Shown: positions 9,366-19,952 of the stretch, piece after piece
Layout: every line of letters begins with the position of its first letter
Position numbering within the stretch: position 1 is the stretch's first letter
Assembly (NCBI GenBank): GCA_031262465.1
Contig: JAISHQ010000069.1
Location: forward strand, 1-45,048
Direction of reading: 5' to 3'
DNA length: 45,048 nt
DNA from: Rikenellaceae bacterium
Lineage (GTDB): Bacteria > Bacteroidota > Bacteroidia > Bacteroidales > Rikenellaceae
Notes under the pieces: generated by a model
Databases searched by the model: none
What the model was told of the DNA's origin: nothing
The model's input: only the letters and a program-made list of their open reading frames with translations
Made by a program: the position numbers and the translations under genes

Positions 9366-9432
9366 ACGAAAACAGAGCATTCGGGAAAGAGTTGTTAATA
9401 ACTTTATCCGTGGGAAATTCCAAACAAACGAT

Positions 9433-9440
9433 TAACTTTG
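9433..9440 (+). promoter_or_regulatory. Putative -7 promoter box for the glsA-glsB pair
   Basis: TAACTTTG matches TAnnTTTG and lies 18 bases before the ATG at 9458. Its position inside the longer upstream open frame argues that translation begins at 9458 and not at 9392. The promoter is divergent from the rsmH box about 70 bases away. Confidence 0.5.
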
Positions 9441-9457
9441 TCTCCGGAAAGATAATC

Positions 9458-10279
9458 ATGGGACTGGAGATAGACATCGAACAAATCATACGCGACCGCT
9501 CGCCGAAAGGGGCAAAATGGATTCCCCGGCCGCTGTTCGGCTGGCTCAAACGGCTCATCCGCCAGCGGGAGATCAACGACGTGTTGCGCAAATACGGCCA
9601 CCGGGAGGGCACCGCTTTTATCGAGGCCGTGCTCGACGAGTGGGGATACCACCCGCAGGTTCACCTCGCCGCCCCGATCGACCCGGAGAAAAAATACATC
9701 TTTGCCTCGAACCACCCCTTGGGCGGGATCGACGGCCTGATCTTGGCCGCCGAGATCGAACGCCGCTTCGGGCCGGTCAAAATCATGGTCAACGACCTGC
9801 TGATGCACCTCGCCCCGGTGCGCTCGCTCTTTGTGCCGGTCAACAAATACGGCAAACAATCAGCCGATTACGCCCGGGAGTTGGACAAAATGTATCGCTC
9901 GGCCGATCAGGTGTTGCTCTTCCCCGCCGGGCTGTGCTCGCGCAAGATCAGTGCCCAAGTGCAGGACATCGGCTGGAAAAAGAACGTCATCACCAAAGCC
10001 GTTCAGTACCAGCGCGATATTATACCCATTTTTTTCGATGCCCAGAACTCGAAAGCCTTTTACCGCACCGCCTCGCTCCGGCAGGCAATCGGGCTGAAAT
10101 TCAACCTCGAATTGGTGCTCTTGCCCGGCGAAATGTTCCGCCAGCCCAACAAAAATATGTCGATTTACTTCGGCAGGCCCATTCCTTTCCAAACCTTTAC
10201 CCGCGAAAAACGCCCCGAAGAGTGGGCGGCATGGCTCCGCGAGCAAGCCTATACATTGAAACAAAATAATACTCCATGA
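9458..10279 (+). CDS. glsA: PlsC-like O-acyltransferase, probable glycine lipid synthase GlsA
   Basis: This 273-residue protein belongs to the glycerolipid acyltransferase (PlsC) superfamily. It has NHPLGGIDG around His86 and Asp92, with five residues between His and Asp instead of the usual four, and FPAG at 155-158 in place of FPEG. In Bacteroides thetaiotaomicron a neighbouring gene pair, glsB and glsA, makes N-acyl-3-acyloxyacyl glycine lipids. GlsB attaches the amide-linked acyl chain to glycine and GlsA the ester-linked one. Here the gene overlaps the glsB-like gene by four bases (ATGA), the arrangement expected for that pair. The start at 9458 was chosen because a promoter box lies just upstream inside the longer frame. 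The amino acid acceptor is inferred from the family, not visible in the sequence. Confidence 0.8.
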   Translation: MGLEIDIEQIIRDRSPKGAKWIPRPLFGWLKRLIRQREINDVLRKYGHREGTAFIEAVLDEWGYHPQVHLAAPIDPEKKYIFASNHPLGGIDGLILAAEIERRFGPVKIMVNDLLMHLAPVRSLFVPVNKYGKQSADYARELDKMYRSADQVLLFPAGLCSRKISAQVQDIGWKKNVITKAVQYQRDIIPIFFDAQNSKAFYRTASLRQAIGLKFNLELVLLPGEMFRQPNKNMSIYFGRPIPFQTFTREKRPEEWAAWLREQAYTLKQNNTP

Positions 10280-11217
10280 AACCCATTATAGCACCCGTCG
10301 ATCGGGAAGTACTGAAAGCAGAACTGAATGCAGAGCGTTTTCTGCGCCACACCAACAACGGCGGCAACACGATCTATGTGGTCGATGCCACTAACTGCCC
10401 ACACACCATGCAGGAGATCGGGCGGTTGCGCGAGCTGGCCTTTCGCGAGGCCGGTGGCGGAACGGGCGAGGAGGTCGACATCGACCACGAAGATTTGGCC
10501 GCCGACGGTTATCGCCAACTGATCGTCTGGGATCCGGCCAAAGAGGAGATTTTGGGCGGCTATCGTTTTATTGTATCCAAAAGCACCCACCCGGCACACC
10601 TGTCGACTGAACACTATTTCCGGTTCAGCGACAAATTCCGGGAGGAATACCTGCCTTACACGCTGGAGTTGGGACGTTCGTTTGTCGCGCCCGACTATCA
10701 GGGAACCCGTGTCAATAAAAAAGGATTGTATGCGTTAGATAACCTGTGGGACGGCCTCGGGGCGATCCTAAGCCACGACCCCGACATCCGCTACCTCTTC
10801 GGAAAAGTCACCATGTACGGCCACTATAACCAGCAGGCGCGCAACACCTTACTCTTTTTCCTGCGCAAGTATTTTCCCGATCCCGACCAGTTGGTCGAGC
10901 CGATCTATCCCCTCGACCTGCACATCGACGAGGGGCGAATGGAGGCCCTGTTCAATGGGGGATGCTATGCGGAGGATTACAAAATCCTCTCGAAGGAGAT
11001 TCGAGGTCTCGGGGAGAACATCCCGCCGCTGATTAACTCCTATATGAACCTGTCGCCAAGTATGCGGGTCTTCGCCACGGTCGAAAACCCCGAATTCGGC
11101 GGCGTGGAAGAGACCGGCATCCTCATCACCCGCGACGACATCTACCTAAAAAAAGTCGAACGCCACTTCACCTCCTTAGAGAGACCCCTCCAACCCGATC
11201 GGTTTGAGTTGCTGTAA
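10276..11217 (+). CDS. glsB: GNAT-fold hemolysin-like N-acyltransferase, probable glycine lipid synthase GlsB
   Basis: The 313-residue product resembles the acyl-ACP-dependent OlsB/hemolysin family of the GNAT fold, with ATNCPHTMQEIGRLRELAFRE near the N-terminus (split here as ATNCPHTMQEIG and RLRELAFRE), then GYRFIVSKS, LELGRSFVAPDYQ and a long C-terminal region. Members N-acylate amino acids (ornithine in OlsB, glycine in GlsB) with a 3-hydroxy fatty acid as the first step of aminolipid synthesis. It is translationally coupled to the upstream glsA-like gene through a four-base overlap, and the pair ends in a good hairpin terminator at 11240. Together they should make a phosphorus-free outer membrane lipid. 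Confidence 0.82.
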   Translation: MKPIIAPVDREVLKAELNAERFLRHTNNGGNTIYVVDATNCPHTMQEIGRLRELAFREAGGGTGEEVDIDHEDLAADGYRQLIVWDPAKEEILGGYRFIVSKSTHPAHLSTEHYFRFSDKFREEYLPYTLELGRSFVAPDYQGTRVNKKGLYALDNLWDGLGAILSHDPDIRYLFGKVTMYGHYNQQARNTLLFFLRKYFPDPDQLVEPIYPLDLHIDEGRMEALFNGGCYAEDYKILSKEIRGLGENIPPLINSYMNLSPSMRVFATVENPEFGGVEETGILITRDDIYLKKVERHFTSLERPLQPDRFELL

Positions 11218-11239
11218 TCCGATTGCACGAGATCAAACA

Positions 11240-11274
11240 AAAACGCACCCCTCGCTTGTAGAGGAGTGCGTTTT
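11240..11274. terminator. Bidirectional hairpin terminator after glsB
   Basis: Arms 11240-11253 and 11261-11274 pair over 14 positions with one mismatch around a 7-base loop. On the plus strand it is followed by TTTTG and would end glsAB. On the minus strand the 3' flank reads GTTTTTGTTTG, a better U-tract, so it could also end an antisense transcript coming from the abi side. The loop and right arm overlap the -33 to -7 region of the abi promoter. Confidence 0.75.
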
Positions 11275-11285
11275 GTCTATCTTTG
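11256..11285 (+). promoter_or_regulatory. Putative promoter for the abi-type gene
   Basis: TTG at 11256-11258 and TATCTTTG at 11278-11285 are 19 bases apart, close to the Bacteroidetes consensus TTTG-N19-TAnnTTTG. A start of transcription near 11292 would give the downstream gene a leader of about 97 bases. Confidence 0.55.
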
Positions 11286-11369
11286 TGATGCTATAAAAAC
11301 CCGGGCTCATCACCAGCATCTACTATCATCTGGGAGAGGAACGACCGGGACTGCACAATGATAACTTCA

Positions 11370-11401
11370 CAAAGTTAATACAAAAGAGATGCAAAACCAA
11401 A
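11370..11401 (-). promoter_or_regulatory. Putative antisense promoter across the abi start codon
   Basis: On the minus strand TTTG (11398-11401) and TAACTTTG (11370-11377) are 20 bases apart, a near-consensus promoter. It faces the abi promoter, and the abi ATG (11389) lies between its two boxes. The core TCACAAAG here is the inverted copy of CTTTGTGA at 11281-11288. Confidence 0.45.
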
Positions 11402-12051
11402 TTTTTTTGGAAAAAATATTCTCAACCAAGCGGATGCAACGCTATTTGGCTGCACACACAGGCGATCCGGACAAGGCCATATTACACTATCAATGCAACA
11501 TCGAACTTGCCGAGGCGTTCTACCCGACGATCTCAGTGTTTGAAGTTGCATTAAGAAACGCGCTGAACCGCGAGCTTATTGCGCTTGCCGGCAAAGACGA
11601 TTGGTATGAATCGTTGTGCAAACAGCCGGACATGAACGATCTCTATAAAAAATACATCGAACAAGCCAAAAGGCAGATCGCCAACCGCAAGGAAACTTCT
11701 TCGCCCGATAAAATCGTGGCCGAATTGACACTCGGTTTTTGGGTGTCGTTACTCAACCGCAAATACGAAAAACTGTTGTGGAAAGACCTGCGCCGCGCAT
11801 TCCCCTATATGCCAAAAGCCGAGCGACAAAGAAAAAACATATCCGTGCCTCTTAATTCATTTCGTGCGTTCCGCAACCGGGTGTTTCATCACGAATCTAT
11901 CTGTTGGAATATGAATGAAATTCGCGATGTTCACGATAAGATGATAACGGTAATGAGTTGGATCAACAAAGAAATTCCGACTTGGATTGCTCCTTTCGAC
12001 CGGTTTGAATTGGTCGCCGACCGTGTCGAAAAACGAATGGGTTGGAAATAA
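11389..12051 (+). CDS. Abi_2 (AbiD/F-like) family protein with HEPN motif
   Basis: The 220-residue protein looks like the Abi-like family (Pfam Abi_2), whose members include the lactococcal phage-exclusion proteins AbiD and AbiF. Features seen: FEVALRNALNREL near residue 51, TLGFWVSLLNRKYE near 114, and a C-terminal RNRVFHHE in which Arg162 and His167 form the R-x4-H motif of HEPN ribonuclease domains, followed by Glu169. By family knowledge it may cleave RNA and stop growth on phage infection, but the partner and target are unknown. It stands alone with its own predicted promoter and terminator between lipid and carbohydrate genes, no companion antitoxin gene is visible, and its codon use looks more AT-rich than its neighbours. 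Acquisition by transfer is likely. Confidence 0.75.
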   Translation: MQNQIFLEKIFSTKRMQRYLAAHTGDPDKAILHYQCNIELAEAFYPTISVFEVALRNALNRELIALAGKDDWYESLCKQPDMNDLYKKYIEQAKRQIANRKETSSPDKIVAELTLGFWVSLLNRKYEKLLWKDLRRAFPYMPKAERQRKNISVPLNSFRAFRNRVFHHESICWNMNEIRDVHDKMITVMSWINKEIPTWIAPFDRFELVADRVEKRMGWK

Positions 12052-12076
12052 TACCGTCGCGTGATTATGCCAAACA

Positions 12077-12108
12077 AATCGGCCTGTCCTCACAAGGACA
12101 GGCCGATT
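12077..12108. terminator. Bidirectional terminator between abi-type and beta-galactosidase genes
   Basis: A perfect 14-bp stem (12077-12090 with 12095-12108) with a CACA loop lies between two convergent genes. T-rich sequence follows on the plus strand (CGCTTTTATT) and A-rich sequence precedes it, so it can serve both directions. Confidence 0.85.
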
Positions 12109-12141
12109 CGCTTTTATTCGTATGTCTCTCAGCAAGAGCGG

Positions 12142-15430
<3,289 letters not shown>

Positions 15431-15447
15431 TGTATAGAATCTTGTCT

Positions 15448-16200
15448 CTATTTCAGCGTGATGTCGATTTGTTGTTGTTTCATGTACTTTTCGATGGCCT
15501 TTTGTTTTTCGATCCGGTGGTAATCCAAGATGTGCGAGGCCCAGTCGTTGGCCGTTTTGTCGCCGGCCCGTTCGCGGTTGTATTCGCTGACCTCTCGGTC
15601 GTAATCCAACAGGACCGGGGTCAGGGCATCGTCCGATCCATAGCGGTTTTCAAAGACCACGCACTGGGTCGGACGTTTGGGTTTCAGGTCGGGTTCTTCG
15701 GCGGGGTAGCCCACCGAGAGGCCGCAGATGATCGCTGTCTTTTCCGGCAGGCCGAGAATTTCGGAGGTCAGTGCCGGGTCGGCTGTGCGGGCGTACCCGA
15801 TGCAACAGGTGCCCAAGCCCAAGGACTCGGCGGCGACTATGGCCGAGTGCATGGCCAACGTGGCATCGACCACACCGACCGTATAGCCGTTCAGCGAATT
15901 TTGGAAATCGGGGAACTCCACCCCTTTGGCCTTAGCCGCCAATTCTAACTGGTGAAAATCGAGGCAGAAGAGAAAAAAGACCGCCGAAGTTTTGACCTGT
16001 TTTTGGCCGATAATATCGTAGAGCCGGAGCTTTATTTCGGGGTCGGTCACGGCGATCACCGAAAACTGCTGGCCGTTGTAGCTGGTCGGCGTGGCGCGGA
16101 TCGCCTCGTAAATATAGTCTAACTTCTCCTGCTCGATCGGTTGCCGTTGGTACCGGCGCACGGAGCGACGCCCGAGCAAAACTTCGTCTAATGTCTTCAT
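15448..16200 (-). CDS. Nitroreductase family flavoprotein (NfsA-like)
   Basis: An FMN-dependent NAD(P)H oxidoreductase that could reduce nitroaromatics, quinones or flavins. The 250-residue protein opens with RRSVRRYQRQPI (FMN-phosphate contact region) and has ATPTSYNGQQFSVIAV, AAESLGLGTCCIGYAR and GLSVGYPAEEP with a C-terminal extension typical of the NfsA/FRP branch. It is the last gene of a minus-strand run (yicC, gmk, nadD, TPR protein), 11 bases after the TPR gene, and is followed by a terminator. The physiological substrate cannot be told. Confidence 0.88.
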   Translation of the reverse strand: MKTLDEVLLGRRSVRRYQRQPIEQEKLDYIYEAIRATPTSYNGQQFSVIAVTDPEIKLRLYDIIGQKQVKTSAVFFLFCLDFHQLELAAKAKGVEFPDFQNSLNGYTVGVVDATLAMHSAIVAAESLGLGTCCIGYARTADPALTSEILGLPEKTAIICGLSVGYPAEEPDLKPKRPTQCVVFENRYGSDDALTPVLLDYDREVSEYNRERAGDKTANDWASHILDYHRIEKQKAIEKYMKQQQIDITLK

Positions 16201-16211
16201 GGTCAGCCTGT

Positions 16212-16469
16212 TTAAGGGTTATAAATATCCTTGTATCGGTAGTTAAAAATCTCCTGTATCAGCTCGATGTAACTTTCGGCCTCGCGGTTGGCGGGGTTGA
16301 GCGCGGCGGCGCGTTGAAAATCGTTCTGCGCCTTGTCGAACTGCCCCATTTGGTGATACAATTTGCCCCGTTCGACATAGAGTGTATCGTCGTTGGGGTT
16401 ATGGTCGATGGCCTCGGCGAGGACACCGATCTGAATATCAATGTTTGTCGTTGATCCGGTATAATCCAT
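16212..16469 (-). CDS. Small tetratricopeptide-repeat protein
   Basis: The 85-residue protein has one clear TPR (about residues 28-62, NPNDDTLYVERGKLYHQMG with FDKAQNDFQRAAALNP) and part of a second helix pair at the C-terminus. It has no signal peptide and is probably cytosolic, mediating a protein contact that cannot be named. Its start codon lies inside the 3' end of nadD, overlapping by 32 bases in another frame, which suggests translational coupling. A small TPR gene next to nadD seems a lineage feature. The coding call rests on the TPR pattern and tight packing. Confidence 0.72.
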   Translation of the reverse strand: MDYTGSTTNIDIQIGVLAEAIDHNPNDDTLYVERGKLYHQMGQFDKAQNDFQRAAALNPANREAESYIELIQEIFNYRYKDIYNP

Positions 16470-17046
16470 GAGTTTTGATGTAATGGTAAACGCCCGGCGG
16501 TAACAGGGCGGGGATGTACTGCCCGTCGAAGAGCATTTTCCGCAAGCGGGTCGAGCCGATCTCCAACAGCGGGGCCTCCGTCAGCCGATGAACCGCAACG
16601 GCCATTTCCACAGGAACTTCGGCGAACGGGCAGCCGGGGCGGTCGTAGACATAGAGCGGGCAACGGGCCAAGATGCGCGCCGACTCCTTCCACTTGCCGA
16701 CCGAGGCGAAATTGTCGCTCCCCATCAGGATCGAAAATTGATACTCCGGGTAGCTTTCCCACAGCGTTTCTAAGGTCTGAATGGTGAACGAGGGGATCGG
16801 CAGGTGAAGTTCCACATCGCTGACCACGATCTGTTCAGCCAAATCGGACTGCTCGATAGCCAGCCGCGCCATTTCCACGCGGTCGGTGGCCGAGACCAGC
16901 GAATCGGTGGGTTTAAACGGGTTTTGGGGCGAGACCACCAGCCAAAGTTCGTCCGCGATGCCAGAGGCCATCGCGTAGTTGGCGATCGCCGTGTGGCCGA
17001 TGTGGATCGGATTGAACGATCCGAAATAGAGCAGGACACGTTTCAT
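16438..17046 (-). CDS. nadD: Nicotinate-nucleotide adenylyltransferase
   Basis: NadD adenylates nicotinate mononucleotide to deamido-NAD in NAD synthesis. The 202-residue protein has the nucleotidyltransferase signature GSFNPIHIGH (residues 9-18), SPQNPFKP for nicotinate binding, the GSDNF loop and the C-terminal GSTRLRKML (ISxTxxR-type) motif. Size is normal. It follows gmk by 14 bases and its 3' end overlaps the small TPR gene. Gmk and NadD are a frequent pair downstream of yicC in Bacteroidetes. Confidence 0.96.
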   Translation of the reverse strand: MKRVLLYFGSFNPIHIGHTAIANYAMASGIADELWLVVSPQNPFKPTDSLVSATDRVEMARLAIEQSDLAEQIVVSDVELHLPIPSFTIQTLETLWESYPEYQFSILMGSDNFASVGKWKESARILARCPLYVYDRPGCPFAEVPVEMAVAVHRLTEAPLLEIGSTRLRKMLFDGQYIPALLPPGVYHYIKTHGLYRINDKH

Positions 17047-17060
17047 GAGGCTATCCTTTT

Positions 17061-17642
17061 TTATTGAGTGGAACTTCCTAAAAATTCCTTGATCGCGCTT
17101 TCGGTCTCGGCAATCGCCTGAGCGAGGTTGTCGTTGACAATCACCCGGTCGAAACGGTCGGCGTGGGCCAATTCCAACTCCGCCCGGCCAATTCGCCGGT
17201 CGATGGCCTCGGGGGTTTCGGTTCCCCGGCTGAGCAACCGCCGCCGAAGCTCCTCGATCGAGGGAGGCATGACAAAAATCGCCAACGCCTGCTCGCCAAA
17301 GAGCCGTTTGAGGTTGATGCCACCCTTCACGTCGATGTCGAAAAGAATCGTGTGGCCTTTGTCCCAGATGCGTTGAAGCTCAGACTTCAACGTCCCATAA
17401 TGAGTTCCGGCATAGACCTCCTCCCACTCCACAAAATCGCCCCGCTCGACCCGCTCCATGAACTCGGGGTCGGTGAGGAAATAGTACTCCCGCCCGTGCT
17501 GTTCTTCGCCACGCGGGGCGCGGCTGGTGGCTGAAATCGAAAAATCGAGGTTCGGGATGCGCTCCAACAGGGCATTCACAATCGTGCTTTTGCCCGCGCC
17601 CGAAGGGGCCGAAAATATAATGACTTTGCCGGTACTATCCAT
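17061..17642 (-). CDS. gmk: Guanylate kinase
   Basis: Phosphorylates GMP to GDP. The 193-residue protein carries the P-loop SAPSGAGKST (11-20), SATSRAPRGEEQHGREYYF for GMP binding (split as SATSRAPRGE and HGREYYF), FDIDVKGG and the lid region RRLLSRGTETPEAIDRR. Length is normal. It lies 5 bases from yicC and 14 from nadD in one operon. Confidence 0.97.
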   Translation of the reverse strand: MDSTGKVIIFSAPSGAGKSTIVNALLERIPNLDFSISATSRAPRGEEQHGREYYFLTDPEFMERVERGDFVEWEEVYAGTHYGTLKSELQRIWDKGHTILFDIDVKGGINLKRLFGEQALAIFVMPPSIEELRRRLLSRGTETPEAIDRRIGRAELELAHADRFDRVIVNDNLAQAIAETESAIKEFLGSSTQ

Positions 17643-17647
17643 TTCGT

Positions 17648-18529
17648 TTAGAGCAGGTTAAGCAGTTGTTCCTTGATCTTTTCCAATTCGTCTTTCATCC
17701 GGACGACCAAGCGTTGGATGTTGACATCGTTGGCCTTAGACCCCATTGTATTGATTTCGCGGCCAATTTCTTGCGCAATAAAGCCCAATTTGCGGCCAGG
17801 ATTCTCTTCGTCCCGCGCCACCTGACGGAAATAGTCCAAGTGGTTTTGCAGGCGCACTTTCTCTTCGGTGATGTCGAATTTTTCGACATAGAAAATCATC
17901 TCCTGCTCCAAGCGGTTGCTGTCGATCGGAATTTGGAGCGATTCGATGTGCTCCCGGATGCGGCGTTTGACCACCTCGACCCGGGGAGCCTCATAAGGAA
18001 TCACCTCACCCCGAAGCGTTTCGATCGTTCCGATGCGGGTCAGCAGGTCTTGCATCAGGATTTCGCCCTCCTGATCCCGGAAGCTATTCAGGTTGTCCAT
18101 CGCCTGCACCGCCGTGGCCTTGAGCGCCGCGAGTTCTTCGGGCGAAATCTCCAGCGTCTCGTTCTGCACCACCTCGGGCAGGCGCAGGATGGCAGGAAGA
18201 GCTGTCGCAGAACAAGCTCCCTCCCACTCCATGCCGTTTTCGCGGGCAATTTCGCCCAGCTGGCGGAAATAATCGCCAAAAGCCGCCCGGTTGATCGCCA
18301 CCGTGTTCGCCCCGGCGGCACTCTCATAACTGACAAAGAGTTCGACCTTGCCGCGCTGGAGCTTTTTCGCGGCCTCGGCGCGAATCTCGTACTCCGCCGG
18401 GCGGTAAATCGCCGGGATGCGTACCGAAAGGTCTAACTGCTTGCTGTTGAGCGAACGCACCTCAACGGTGATCGTTTTTCCGCCTATCTCGGTTTCGGCT
18501 TTTCCATAGCCGGTCATTGATTTTATCAT
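17648..18529 (-). CDS. yicC: YicC/YloC family endoribonuclease
   Basis: A member of the YicC/YloC family, shown in other bacteria to be an RNA endonuclease involved in small-RNA turnover. The start at 18529 gives MIKSMTGYGKAE, the near-universal family N-terminus; the frame extends 33 codons upstream but without similarity. The 293-residue protein ends with the DUF1732 region: NRLEQEMIFYVEKFDITEE, REINTMGSKAND and MKDELEKIKEQLLNL. It heads the run with gmk, nadD and the nitroreductase, and a -7-like box lies 33 bases upstream. Confidence 0.93.
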   Translation of the reverse strand: MIKSMTGYGKAETEIGGKTITVEVRSLNSKQLDLSVRIPAIYRPAEYEIRAEAAKKLQRGKVELFVSYESAAGANTVAINRAAFGDYFRQLGEIARENGMEWEGACSATALPAILRLPEVVQNETLEISPEELAALKATAVQAMDNLNSFRDQEGEILMQDLLTRIGTIETLRGEVIPYEAPRVEVVKRRIREHIESLQIPIDSNRLEQEMIFYVEKFDITEEKVRLQNHLDYFRQVARDEENPGRKLGFIAQEIGREINTMGSKANDVNIQRLVVRMKDELEKIKEQLLNLL

Positions 18530-18561
18530 CGTAGAATGATTTTTAACCTCGTTCCAAAAGG

Positions 18562-18569
18562 CAAATTTA
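18562..18569 (-). promoter_or_regulatory. Putative -7 promoter box for yicC-gmk-nadD
   Basis: On the minus strand TAAATTTG matches TAnnTTTG and lies 33 bases ahead of the yicC ATG at 18529. No convincing -33 element is visible. Confidence 0.4.
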
Positions 18570-18608
18570 AGGGATTTGTCGCAATAAACCCGGAAATTTG
18601 AGGGAAAA

Positions 18609-19949
18609 TTAATCTCCTTTAAATACAACGGACTTGTTTTTCCACCGTCCCGATAGGTAATAACCGATCGCGCACAAAGCTCCCGGAAACCAGCCCACGG
18701 GCACCGCCCACCATATCCCGACCTCGCCGAACCACCTCGAAAAGATCGCCGCCGCCGGAACCCGGATGATCCAAAGCGACAGCAGGGTGGTCAGCATGGG
18801 CACAACCGCCGCCCCCGCCCCGCGCAAAGCGCCGTTGAAGGTAAACATCACAGCGAAGATGAAATAGAACGAGTTCATGATAATCAGCGTCTGACGGCCA
18901 TAGTCGATCACCGCCGGGTCGGAGGTAAAGATGCCGATCAGCGGGCGGGCAAAAACGATGATCGAGAGGTTGATAAACACACAGCAGGCCACCGACATCA
19001 GCAGGGTCGACCGCAGTCCGGCCTTGATGCGGTCGAAGCGTCCGACACTGATATTTTGGCCGACGAAAGAGGTCAGTGCCCCCGAAAAATTCATGATCGG
19101 CAGGGAGGCAAACATATCTATGCGCGAGGCGGCGGTATAGGCCGCAATCACATTGGTGCCGAAGCCGCTGACGATGCTCATCATGGCCGTATTTCCCGCG
19201 CCGACAAACATCTGTTGCAACCCCGTGGGCAACCCCAAGCGGACGCACTGACGAAAGATCGCCCAATCGAAGCCCTTGCGCGAAAAACGCACGCGGATCA
19301 CCTCGCCCTTCCAATTGACATAGACCACACAGAGCAGAAACGACATCCCCTGCGAGATGATCGTCGCCCACGCCGCGCCAGCCACCCCCCAATCCAAGAC
19401 CAAGATAAAAAAGAGGTCAAGCCCCACATTGAGCACCGAGGCGACAATCAAAAAATAAAGCGGCGTTTTCGAGTCGCCCACCCCGCGCAACATGGCCGAG
19501 ACGGCGTTGTACCCGAAAAGCAAAATCGACCCCAAGAAATAAATCCGCAAGTACTCCGTGGCGTGGGGCAACACATCGTCGGGCAAGCCCATCAGCGCCA
19601 AAATATTCCGGCTGAACAGGGTGCCCAACACCGTCACCGCGACCCCCGCCACAAAGAGAAAGACAAAAATCGTGTCGCAAGTCGCGCGCACCTTTTCGTA
19701 CTCCTTGGCTCCAAAATATTGAGAGACAACCACCGAAGCCCCCACGCCAATGCCCATGATGAGCGAGATAATCATAAATATCACCGGCGTGCTGGCTCCC
19801 ACAGCGGCCAACGCCTCCTTGCCGAGGTACTGACCCACAATGATCGAATCGACAAACTGATACAACTGCATAAAAACATTCCCCAAAATCATCGGGATCG
19901 CAAAATTGAGTATCAGCCGGGTCTCGTTGCCGGTGGTAAAATCTTTCAC
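18609..19949 (-). CDS. MATE family efflux transporter
   Basis: A 446-residue inner-membrane protein with about twelve hydrophobic segments in two halves, as in the DinF/NorM-type multidrug and toxic compound extrusion family. It starts with LILNFAIPMILGNVFMQLYQ and has DSIIVGQYLGKEALAAVG, a motif found at the first helices of many MATE proteins. It likely exports cationic compounds in exchange for Na+ or H+, but the substrate cannot be told. The start is 3 bases after the deoC stop, so the two genes are cotranscribed. Confidence 0.93.
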   Translation of the reverse strand: MKDFTTGNETRLILNFAIPMILGNVFMQLYQFVDSIIVGQYLGKEALAAVGASTPVIFMIISLIMGIGVGASVVVSQYFGAKEYEKVRATCDTIFVFLFVAGVAVTVLGTLFSRNILALMGLPDDVLPHATEYLRIYFLGSILLFGYNAVSAMLRGVGDSKTPLYFLIVASVLNVGLDLFFILVLDWGVAGAAWATIISQGMSFLLCVVYVNWKGEVIRVRFSRKGFDWAIFRQCVRLGLPTGLQQMFVGAGNTAMMSIVSGFGTNVIAAYTAASRIDMFASLPIMNFSGALTSFVGQNISVGRFDRIKAGLRSTLLMSVACCVFINLSIIVFARPLIGIFTSDPAVIDYGRQTLIIMNSFYFIFAVMFTFNGALRGAGAAVVPMLTTLLSLWIIRVPAAAIFSRWFGEVGIWWAVPVGWFPGALCAIGYYLSGRWKNKSVVFKGD

Positions 19950-19952
19950 GAT

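Larger units (their letters stand above)
11240..11363 (-). ncRNA. Candidate small antisense RNA over the abi leader
   Basis: A minus-strand promoter (11370-11401) points into this stretch, and a strong hairpin with a U-tract on the minus strand closes it at 11240, predicting an RNA of about 120 bases. Within it, CCCGG near the 5' end can pair with CCGGG further on and enclose a CCAG/CTGG hairpin. It would be complementary to nearly the whole leader of the abi-type mRNA. I do not recognise it as a known RNA family. This is a prediction from signals only. Confidence 0.35.

Noticed and set aside
11281..11376. Hammerhead, SRP or RNase P RNA in the abi leader, prompted by GAGGAACGACCGGG and TGATGAG words
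   Set aside because: Required partner motifs are missing (no CGAAA after TGATGAG, no SRP tetraloop domain, and RNase P would be far longer). It is kept only as a candidate unnamed antisense RNA.
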